A stretch of 5,380 bases of DNA from Clostridiales bacterium (lineage in GTDB: Bacteria > Bacillota > Peptococcia > DRI-13 > UBA5745): positions 5,217 through 10,596 of the forward strand of contig WRNN01000001.1 of the NCBI GenBank assembly GCA_009776595.1. The letters are read 5' to 3'. The notes beneath the pieces are model-generated. The model was not told the origin of the DNA. It saw only the letters and a list, made by a program, of their open reading frames with translations, and ran no database searches. Made by a program: the position numbers and the translations under genes. Shown here one piece after another: positions 1-4,225 of this stretch. The first letter of the stretch is position 1, and each line of letters opens with the position of its first letter.

Positions 1-186
1 ACTTCCTTCGTCATTGCGCACCGCCTTTCTACCATCAGAAACGCCGACCTGATTCTGGTCCTCAAGGACGGCGACATTATCGAGCGGGGAACCCACACAG
101 AATTGCTCGCCCAAAACGGTTTCTATACCGAACTCTACAACAGCCAGTTTGATCTGGCGCAGTCAGCGCCGGCAGGCGTCGCCTGA
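1..186 (+). CDS. ABC exporter, C-terminal end of nucleotide-binding domain (5' part outside window)
   Basis: The frame is open from base 1 and ends at TGA 184-186, giving 61 residues that begin [11 protein letters not shown]. This is the H-loop (switch histidine) of an ABC ATPase, followed by the usual strand and tail ([23 protein letters not shown], split here as [10 protein letters not shown] then [13 protein letters not shown]). The spacing and the [14 protein letters not shown] end match ABCB/MsbA-type half-transporters, in which a six-helix membrane domain is fused to the ATPase in one chain. Walker A, Q-loop, signature and Walker B would lie upstream, so the substrate cannot be inferred. 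The last eight or so residues (AQSAPAGVA) look like an unconserved tail. The gene converges on the ribosomal operon and shares a terminator region with it; nothing suggests a functional link. The family is secure; the exporter subtype is inferred from the tail only. Confidence 0.9.
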   Translation, partial: TSFVIAHRLSTIRNADLILVLKDGDIIERGTHTELLAQNGFYTELYNSQFDLAQSAPAGVA

Positions 187-194
187 TCCCGAAC

Positions 195-214
195 CCGGCT
201 CCGTGCCGGCTCCG
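195..214. repeat. Two copies of a 9-nt direct repeat (ccggctccg), period 11
   Basis: The 9-mer ccggctccg occurs at 195-203 and again at 206-214, just after the ABC transporter stop codon. The same bases can fold as ccggc (195-199) with gccgg (205-209) over a 5-nt loop. No T-run follows, so this is not an intrinsic terminator by itself. It may be only a slippage duplication. Confidence 0.4.
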
Positions 215-239
215 CTGGTCTAACAAAATGCAAAACAAA

Positions 240-273
240 CGCCCGGTAATCATCTTATCAATGATGCCGGGCG
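240..273. terminator. Bidirectional intrinsic terminator between ABC gene and rplQ
   Basis: A seven-pair GC-rich stem (cgcccgg 240-246 with ccgggcg 267-273) is extended across a small internal loop by five further pairs (atcat 249-253 with atgat 261-265), closing a 7-nt loop. On the minus strand the stem is followed by a T-rich tail (complement of 221-239, tttgttttgcattttg), which fits Rho-independent termination after rplQ. On the plus strand a shorter tract (cttttcgtt, 274-282) follows, so it may also end the ABC transcript. Its position between two convergent stop codons supports this reading. The tail is better for the minus-strand operon. Confidence 0.85.
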
Positions 274-299
274 CTTTTCGTTCCAATAGTATGCTGGTC

Positions 300-638
300 T
301 TACACCAGCTCGATATAGCACATCATCGCGGCGTCGCCCTTTCGCGGGGCGCCTCTGATGATCCGGGTATAGCCTCCGTTGCGATCTTTATATTTTGGCG
401 CCACTTCATCGAACAGGCTTTTCACGACCTTTTCGTCCATGATATAGGCCAGCGCCCGGCGGCGCGCCGCCAGATCCCCCTGTTTGCCCAGTGTGATCAT
501 CTTTTCCGCGGTGGAACGAAGCTCTTTTGCCTTCATCTCCGTAGTCTCAATCCTGCCGTGCCGAATCAGCGCGGTCGTCAGATGGCGCATCAAAGCCCTT
601 CGTTGTCCGGTGGTCCTGCCCAGTTTTCTGTATCCCAC
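300..638 (-). CDS. rplQ: 50S ribosomal protein L17
   Basis: The 112-residue product starts [20 protein letters not shown] and has the family's [20 protein letters not shown] segment at about 21-40, then the basic [12 protein letters not shown] stretch and a C-terminal strand (MCYIELV). Length is typical of short bacterial L17. L17 sits on the 50S subunit near the exit tunnel and contacts 23S rRNA. The start is GTG (complement of 636-638), fixed by the conserved N-terminus and by a G-rich Shine-Dalgarno (complement of 647-651) 8 nt upstream. That site shares its first G with the TAG stop of rpoA, so translation is probably coupled. It is the last gene of the operon, and a hairpin terminator follows 26 bases past the TAA stop. 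In many Firmicutes ecfA genes follow rplQ; here they do not. Confidence 0.97.
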   Translation of the reverse strand: MGYRKLGRTTGQRRALMRHLTTALIRHGRIETTEMKAKELRSTAEKMITLGKQGDLAARRRALAYIMDEKVVKSLFDEVAPKYKDRNGGYTRIIRGAPRKGDAAMMCYIELV

Positions 639-653
639 AGTGTTTTCCCCCTA
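639..653 (-). promoter_or_regulatory. G-rich ribosome binding site of rplQ, overlapping rpoA stop
   Basis: Read on the minus strand, the rpoA stop TAG runs directly into GGGGAAAACACT and then the GTG start of rplQ. The pure-G site differs from the AAGGAGG sites of rpmJ, rpsK and rpsD. It must pair with the anti-Shine-Dalgarno partly through G-U pairs. Its position selects the GTG at 636-638. Confidence 0.7.
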
Positions 654-1598
654 TTCGTCATACTTTCTGAGGCTCAGCCCCAGAGAGCCCAACTTTTCAT
701 ACACTTCTTCCAGAGACTTTTTACCCAGATTTCGTACTTTCATCATATCGTCTTCCGTCTTCTGGATGAGCTCGCCTACCGTGTTAATCCCCGCCCGTTT
801 CAGACAATTATAAGAACGGACGGATAAATCCAGTTCCTCTATGCTGATATCCAAAATCTTGTCTTTCTCATCCTCGACCCTGTTAACCATGATCTCCACA
901 TCGTTGACCTGCTCTGTCAGTCCAATAAATATCTTGAGATAATCATGAAGGATTTTTGCGGAAATACTGACCGCTTCCTCCGGATGCAGAGAGCCGTCTG
1001 TCCAGACTTCCATAGAGAGCCTGTCATAATTCGTTCCGGTTGCGTCCCAGGCTGCCGTTACGGTATAATTTACTTTCGTTACCGGGGAAAATATAGAATC
1101 CATCGGGATCACACCGATGATATGCTCGTCTTTCTTGTTCCGTTCGCCGGAGCGGTAACCCCGGCCGCGTTCAACCATGATCTCCATGGACAAATGCGCG
1201 TCGTCCTCCAGTGTGGCGATGATCAGATCCTTGTTCAAGATTTCCACCTGACTGTTTGGCTCTATATCTCCCGCCGTTACCGGTCCCGCAGAATCGGCTT
1301 CCAGGCGCAAAGTATGTGAATCGTCGTCCATTATCTTTAACGACATGGCCTTCAGATTCAGGATAATATCCGTGACATCCTCGACTACGCCGGGAATTGT
1401 CGAAAACTCATGAAGCACGCCGTCGACCTTCACGGACGTCACCGCCGCGCCCGGCAGAGAAGACAACAAGATGCGCCGTAAAGAGTTTCCCAATGTTATC
1501 CCATATCCCTTTTCCAAGGGTTCTACCATAAAACGGGCATAACGCCTGTCTTCGCTGGCTTCCATGCACTCTATTTTGGGTTTTTCGATTTCTAGCAT
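651..1598 (-). CDS. rpoA: DNA-directed RNA polymerase subunit alpha
   Basis: The 315-residue product matches the full length of Bacillus-type alpha. The N-terminal domain (about 1-230) drives alpha dimerisation and beta/beta' assembly. It carries [20 protein letters not shown] at 31-50, [19 protein letters not shown] at 60-78, and ERGRGY at 143-148. A linker rich in E, D and K (about 238-250) leads to the C-terminal domain. That domain has [19 protein letters not shown] at 256-274 and the helix-hairpin-helix [10 protein letters not shown] at 290-299; R261 and N264 correspond to the UP-element DNA-contacting Arg and Asn of E. coli alpha. ATG at 1596-1598 is preceded by AGGGGGG six nt upstream. 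The gene lies 21 nt after rpsD. One local oddity: a normally conserved Arg-Val near 184 reads Trp-Asp. Confidence 0.98.
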   Translation of the reverse strand: MLEIEKPKIECMEASEDRRYARFMVEPLEKGYGITLGNSLRRILLSSLPGAAVTSVKVDGVLHEFSTIPGVVEDVTDIILNLKAMSLKIMDDDSHTLRLEADSAGPVTAGDIEPNSQVEILNKDLIIATLEDDAHLSMEIMVERGRGYRSGERNKKDEHIIGVIPMDSIFSPVTKVNYTVTAAWDATGTNYDRLSMEVWTDGSLHPEEAVSISAKILHDYLKIFIGLTEQVNDVEIMVNRVEDEKDKILDISIEELDLSVRSYNCLKRAGINTVGELIQKTEDDMMKVRNLGKKSLEEVYEKLGSLGLSLRKYDE

Positions 1599-1604
1599 TG
1601 GCTA

Positions 1605-1611
1605 CCCCCCT
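1605..1611 (-). promoter_or_regulatory. Poly-G ribosome binding site of rpoA
   Basis: On the minus strand AGGGGGG lies 6 nt before the rpoA ATG, in the short spacer after the rpsD stop. It is a weaker match to the canonical AGGAGG than the sites before rpsK, rpsD and rpmJ. A lower initiation rate for alpha than for the ribosomal proteins is an inference. Confidence 0.6.
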
Positions 1612-1619
1612 ATGGCTTA

Positions 1620-2246
1620 TTATCGGGAATATAGTTCGACGATCAGATGCTCCTGCACAGGAATATCAATTTCTTCACGCGTAGGCAAAGCCACCATGCG
1701 GCCTGTCATATTGTCCGCATCCAATTCCAGCCATGAGGGAACAGTTCTTCCTGCAGCCAGTTCTCTGATATCCCTGAACTTCGGCGATTCGTTGCTCTTC
1801 GTCTTCACCGCTACTACATCGCCCGGCGACACCAGCATCGACGGGATATTCGCCTTATGCCCGTTGATCGTATAATGATTATGCCTGACCAACTGTCTGG
1901 CTTCCCTTCGGGAGTTAGCGAAACCCAGACGGTATACGACATTATCCAATCGCCGCTCCAGTAAAATCAGGAAATTTTCGCCTGCGACGCCCTTTTGCCT
2001 TTCGGCCCGGTTAAAGGTTAATTTGAACTGGCCTTCCTGCATGCCATATATTCTCTTGGTCTTTTGTTTTTCCCGCAGCTGCGTGCCATATTCGGTCAGC
2101 TTCTTACGGCTCAGGCCATGCTGGCCCGGCGTGACTCTGCCCTTTTCGATGGCGCATTTTTTGGTATAGCATTTATCGCCTTTTAGAAATAATTTCATCG
2201 CTTCCCTGCGGCATAATCTGCAGACAGGACCTGTATATCTTGCCAT
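1620..2246 (-). CDS. rpsD: 30S ribosomal protein S4, zinc-binding four-cysteine form
   Basis: The 208-residue product starts [15 protein letters not shown]. Cysteines at 9, 12, 26 and 31 are spaced as in the zinc site of Thermus S4; Bacillus subtilis S4 lacks them. After the N-terminal region come [19 protein letters not shown] at 39-57 and the S4 RNA-binding domain (about 98-160, with [20 protein letters not shown] at 97-116 and LVSPGDVV at 138-145). S4 nucleates assembly of the 30S body on 16S rRNA and in E. coli represses its own operon. The ATG at 2244-2246 is chosen because AAGGAGGA lies 7 nt upstream and the conserved N-terminus begins there. In-frame codons further upstream lie inside rpsK and encode an unconserved stretch. 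It is the third of the five genes rpsM-rpsK-rpsD-rpoA-rplQ. Confidence 0.98.
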   Translation of the reverse strand: MARYTGPVCRLCRREAMKLFLKGDKCYTKKCAIEKGRVTPGQHGLSRKKLTEYGTQLREKQKTKRIYGMQEGQFKLTFNRAERQKGVAGENFLILLERRLDNVVYRLGFANSRREARQLVRHNHYTINGHKANIPSMLVSPGDVVAVKTKSNESPKFRDIRELAAGRTVPSWLELDADNMTGRMVALPTREEIDIPVQEHLIVELYSR

Positions 2247-2253
2247 GTTGCTA

Positions 2254-2262
2254 TCCTCCTTA
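2254..2262 (-). promoter_or_regulatory. Shine-Dalgarno of rpsD sharing bases with rpsK stop codon
   Basis: On the minus strand TAAGGAGGA reads as the rpsK TAA stop and a full AAGGAGG site at once, followed by a 7-nt spacer and the rpsD ATG. This decides the rpsD start and suggests a terminating ribosome can re-initiate. Confidence 0.85.
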
Positions 2263-2655
2263 CACTCTGCGGCGTTTTGGCGGGCGGCAGCCATTATGGG
2301 GAATCGGCGTCACATCCCGGATCGCGCTAACCTCTAAACCTGTAGCCTGCAAAGAACGGATAGCCGCTTCCCTGCCGGATCCGGGACCTTTGACAAAGCA
2401 TTCGACTTCCCGCATACCGTGTTCAATAGCTGCTTTTGCCGCCTTCTCCGCTGCCATCTGCGCCGCAAATGGCGTACTCTTTCTTGAGCCTCGAAAACCC
2501 ATTCCCCCTGAGCTGGCCCAGGATATGGCGTTGCCATTCGTGTCCGTGATGGTTACGATCGTATTGTTGAACGTGGATTGAATATGGGCAATCCCTTTAT
2601 CTACATTTTTTCGTTCTCTGCGCCTGACTCTGGTTGTCGTAGTCCTTCTGGCCAT
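2260..2655 (-). CDS. rpsK: 30S ribosomal protein S11
   Basis: The 131-residue product has a basic N-terminus ([18 protein letters not shown]), then the family core [18 protein letters not shown] at 21-38, [19 protein letters not shown] at 48-66, [20 protein letters not shown] at 90-109, and the signature end [20 protein letters not shown] at 112-131. S11 lies on the 30S platform and contacts 16S rRNA near the mRNA exit side together with S7 and S18. The Asn121-Gly122 pair is the site that becomes isoaspartate in E. coli S11; whether this happens here is unknown. ATG at 2653-2655 follows a strong AAGGAGG that overlaps the rpsM stop. Length and all key motifs are intact. Confidence 0.98.
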   Translation of the reverse strand: MARRTTTTRVRRRERKNVDKGIAHIQSTFNNTIVTITDTNGNAISWASSGGMGFRGSRKSTPFAAQMAAEKAAKAAIEHGMREVECFVKGPGSGREAAIRSLQATGLEVSAIRDVTPIPHNGCRPPKRRRV

Positions 2656-2663
2656 GGTTACCG

Positions 2664-2673
2664 CTCCTCCTTA
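2664..2673 (-). promoter_or_regulatory. Shine-Dalgarno of rpsK sharing bases with rpsM stop codon
   Basis: On the minus strand TAAGGAGGAG contains the TAA stop of rpsM and the AAGGAGG site for rpsK, whose ATG starts 8 nt after the end of this site. It is the same stop/site fusion seen at the rpsK-rpsD junction. Confidence 0.85.
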
Positions 2674-3039
2674 CTTCTTCTTACCGGCTATGGTACGGCG
2701 AGGCCCTTTCCGTGTACGGGCATTGGTCTTGGTCCTCTGTCCTCTTACCGGTAAACCTCGGCGGTGACGCAGTCCGCGATAACAGCCAATTTCCATGAGG
2801 CGCTTGATGTTAAGGGAGATATCCCGCCTGAGATCGCCTTCCACCTTCACGTTTTCCGTTATGGCGTCCCTCAGCTTGGCTACCTCGTCTTCCGTCAGAT
2901 TTCTGATTCGGGTATCAGGATCGACGCCTGTGGACGCGCAAAGCATCTTTGATGTAGATCTGCCAATCCCGAAAATATACGTTAACCCGATTTCTACCCG
3001 CTTGTCACGGGGCAGGTCGACGCCCGCAATTCTTGCCAT
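2671..3039 (-). CDS. rpsM: 30S ribosomal protein S13
   Basis: The 122-residue product begins [26 protein letters not shown], split here as [10 protein letters not shown] then [16 protein letters not shown]. It has the helix-two-turn-helix region at about 14-60, [20 protein letters not shown] at 67-86, and the highly basic tail with [20 protein letters not shown] at 87-106 and [10 protein letters not shown] after it. S13 sits in the 30S head, binds 16S rRNA with S19, forms inter-subunit bridges and touches P-site tRNA through its tail. The ATG at 3037-3039 follows GGGAGGT at a 7-nt spacing. The gene lies 16 nt after rpmJ, too short a spacer for a large leader structure like the E. coli S4 target before rpsM. 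Nothing is truncated. Confidence 0.98.
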   Translation of the reverse strand: MARIAGVDLPRDKRVEIGLTYIFGIGRSTSKMLCASTGVDPDTRIRNLTEDEVAKLRDAITENVKVEGDLRRDISLNIKRLMEIGCYRGLRHRRGLPVRGQRTKTNARTRKGPRRTIAGKKK

Positions 3040-3055
3040 ATTCTATACCTCCCTG

Positions 3056-3169
3056 TTAACCTTGGCGTTGCTTATGCTTCGGATTATCACAAATCACCCG
3101 CACGACGCCTTTTCGTCTGATGATCTTACATTTTTCGCACATGGTCTTAACCGATGGTCTTACCTTCAC
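3056..3169 (-). CDS. rpmJ: 50S ribosomal protein L36 (zinc-ribbon form)
   Basis: This 37-codon gene reads [20 protein letters not shown] at 1-20, then [18 protein letters not shown]11, C14, C27 and H32 form the classic CX2C-X12-CX4H zinc ribbon, so this is the zinc-binding (C+) L36 rather than the cysteine-free paralogue some bacteria induce when zinc is scarce. L36 packs against 23S rRNA on the 50S subunit. The start is GTG (complement of 3167-3169), with AAGGAGG (3178-3184) 8 nt upstream. The site follows the infA stop codon by one nucleotide. The gene sits between infA and rpsM as in most bacteria. It is complete, of normal length and matches the family almost residue for residue. Confidence 0.97.
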   Translation of the reverse strand: MKVRPSVKTMCEKCKIIRRKGVVRVICDNPKHKQRQG

Positions 3170-3177
3170 TGTTTAAG

Positions 3178-3184
3178 CCTCCTT
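3178..3184 (-). promoter_or_regulatory. Shine-Dalgarno of rpmJ
   Basis: A full AAGGAGG on the minus strand lies 8 nt before the rpmJ GTG. It supports the GTG start for a gene too short to be called from length alone. Confidence 0.85.
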
Positions 3185-3185
3185 G

Positions 3186-3404
3186 CTACTTATAACGATA
3201 GGTGATGCGGCCCCGGCTCAGGTCATAGGGAGACAGCTCCACTGTGACGCGATCCCCGGGTAGAATCCGGATAAAGTTCATGCGAATTTTCCCGGACACA
3301 TGAGCCAATACTTTATGTCCGTTAGCAAGCTCTACTTTGAACATGGCATTGGGCAACGGTTCAGTCACTGTTCCTTCAACTTCGATCACATCTTGTTTTG
3401 ACAC
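3186..3404 (-). CDS. infA: Translation initiation factor IF-1
   Basis: The 72-residue product [20 protein letters not shown] continues to the family's [20 protein letters not shown] (about 30-49), [20 protein letters not shown] and the end TYRYK. It is a single S1-type OB fold that binds the 30S A site and works with IF2 and IF3 to choose the initiator tRNA. The start is GTG at 3402-3404. It is chosen because the conserved N-terminus [10 protein letters not shown] begins right after it and AAGGAGG lies 10 nt upstream. An in-frame GTG at 3411-3413 would add three residues but sits one base from that site. The stop TAG is followed closely by the rpmJ ribosome site. The gene is preceded by an unusual 147-nt spacer and not by map. 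Confidence 0.97.
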   Translation of the reverse strand: MSKQDVIEVEGTVTEPLPNAMFKVELANGHKVLAHVSGKIRMNFIRILPGDRVTVELSPYDLSRGRITYRYK

Positions 3405-3421
3405 GGAGTCCACCCCTCCTT
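3405..3421 (-). promoter_or_regulatory. infA ribosome binding site with possible local hairpin
   Basis: On the minus strand AAGGAGG (3415-3421) precedes the infA GTG by 10 nt, which fixes that start over the GTG at 3411-3413. The GGAG of the site (3416-3419) can pair with CUCC (3405-3408) immediately before the start codon over a 7-nt loop. The four-pair helix is weak alone. Confidence 0.6.
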
Positions 3422-3511
3422 CCGGGCAGCCGGGATAGTTTTTGAGTATTGATCAACCTTTATGTTCCTTACTCTGTGTTACATCCATCCGGATAGTCCT
3501 TCATCCTGGAT

Positions 3512-3550
3512 ACAGTCGCGCCGCCAGCAGCCGCGTTGGCGGAGAACTGT
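3512..3550 (-). promoter_or_regulatory. Two-tier stem-loop just downstream of adk
   Basis: Minus-strand RNA can form an outer stem acagt/actgt (3546-3550 with 3512-3516). A small internal loop (3543-3545 and 3517-3520) separates it from the inner stem ccgcca/tggcgg (3537-3542 with 3521-3526), which closes a 10-nt loop. All 11 pairs are Watson-Crick. It begins one base after the adk stop codon. No U-run follows, so it is not a standard intrinsic terminator; mRNA stabilisation, processing or regulation are possible roles. Confidence 0.5.
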
Positions 3551-3551
3551 T

Positions 3552-4193
3552 TCAACGTAATGCCTCTGCAATCGTTTCGGTTACTTTCTCTATTTCCTGA
3601 TCACCATTGACCGGAACCAGCAATTGGTGAGAAAGATAGAACTCAATTACCGGCGTCGTGCGTTGTTCGTATACTTTTACACGATTGCGTATCGTCTCTT
3701 CTTTATCGTCATCCCGTTGGAACAGGGGACCGCCGCATTTATCACAGACGCCGTTTTGCTTTGGCCGGTTAAAATGCACGTTATAGAGCGCTCCGCAATT
3801 TTTGCATGTCCAGCGGCTGCTAAGCCGCTGTATCAACACTTCCGAATCGACGTCTATCTGAATCACCGCGTCCAGCGGTTCGTTTAATTCGGCCAATATC
3901 CTGTCCAGGGCCCTGGCTTGTTCTGTGGTTCTGGGAAAGCCGTCAAGCACAAAGCCTTTGACGCAATCCTCCAAAATGAGACGATCGTGAACGATATTGA
4001 TTGTCACCGTATCGGGAACCAGGGCTCCCTTATCCATATACTCCCGGGCTTCCAATCCCATGGTGGTATGATCCTTGACTGCCTGACGGAACATATCCCC
4101 GGTCGAAATGTGGGGAACTCCATATTTCTCCGCCAGAATGAGGGCCTGTGTCCCTTTTCCGGCGCCGGGAGGTCCGAATAGTATGATTCTCAT
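3552..4193 (-). CDS. adk: Adenylate kinase, zinc-type long form
   Basis: The 213-residue product catalyses ATP + AMP to 2 ADP in the cytoplasm. The P-loop GPPGAGKGT is at 7-15, the AMP-binding segment HISTGDMFRQAV at 28-39, and LDGFPRT at 83-89. The LID carries C130, C133, C150 and C153 (TCKNCG and VCDKCGG), a complete four-cysteine zinc site; B. subtilis has Asp at the fourth position. R123 and R127 before the first cysteine and R169/R171 in the EETIRNRVKVY stretch match catalytic arginine positions. The common second Arg of the GRR motif is Trp128. ATG at 4191-4193 begins at the conserved MRIILFGPPG, with GGAG and AAAGG in the 32-nt spacer after secY. The secY-adk order is standard in Bacillota. 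Confidence 0.98.
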   Translation of the reverse strand: MRIILFGPPGAGKGTQALILAEKYGVPHISTGDMFRQAVKDHTTMGLEAREYMDKGALVPDTVTINIVHDRLILEDCVKGFVLDGFPRTTEQARALDRILAELNEPLDAVIQIDVDSEVLIQRLSSRWTCKNCGALYNVHFNRPKQNGVCDKCGGPLFQRDDDKEETIRNRVKVYEQRTTPVIEFYLSHQLLVPVNGDQEIEKVTETIAEALR

Positions 4194-4225
4194 GCGCCTT
4201 TCTCCCCGTCCTTATCCCTTCCAAA

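Larger units (their letters stand above)
3405..3551 (-). other. adk-infA intercistronic spacer, apparently non-coding
   Basis: These 147 bases separate adk from infA, whereas the other junctions here are 12-32 nt. Many Firmicutes carry map, often with a small KOW-domain gene, at this point. No reading frame here shows methionine aminopeptidase or KOW-like sequence. The spacer holds a two-tier stem-loop next to the adk stop (3512-3550), an 8-nt palindrome ttgatcaa (3449-3456) inside a possible weak stem, and the infA ribosome site. I found no convincing sigma-A promoter and no U-tract terminator. It could be a leader for the infA-rplQ part, an RNA processing site, or the scar of a lost gene; the sequence does not decide between these. 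Confidence 0.6.

Noticed and set aside
195..209. GC hairpin ccggc/gccgg as terminator of the ABC gene
   Set aside because: Only five pairs and no T-run follows; the hairpin at 240-273 is a better terminator.
228..827. 199-codon open frame on the plus strand across rplQ and the end of rpoA
   Set aside because: It lies antisense to two certain genes, begins in the terminator region, has no ribosome site and shows no family features. It is a reading shadow.
2247..2294. Upstream in-frame start giving S4 a 16-residue extension
   Set aside because: The extension overlaps rpsK, is not conserved, and the strong AAGGAGGA site points to the ATG at 2244-2246.
3402..3413. Upstream in-frame GTG for infA at 3411-3413
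   Set aside because: It is one base from the Shine-Dalgarno and would add MDS before the conserved N-terminus; the GTG at 3402-3404 has correct spacing.
3432..3456. Promoter-like ttgatc ... tatccc on the minus strand before infA
   Set aside because: The spacing is only 13 nt and the -10 match is poor, so I do not call a promoter.
3376..3456. 26-codon TTG frame ([16 protein letters not shown]...) with an upstream AAGGA
   Set aside because: It overlaps the infA ribosome site and start region in another frame and resembles no KOW or leader peptide family; likely chance.
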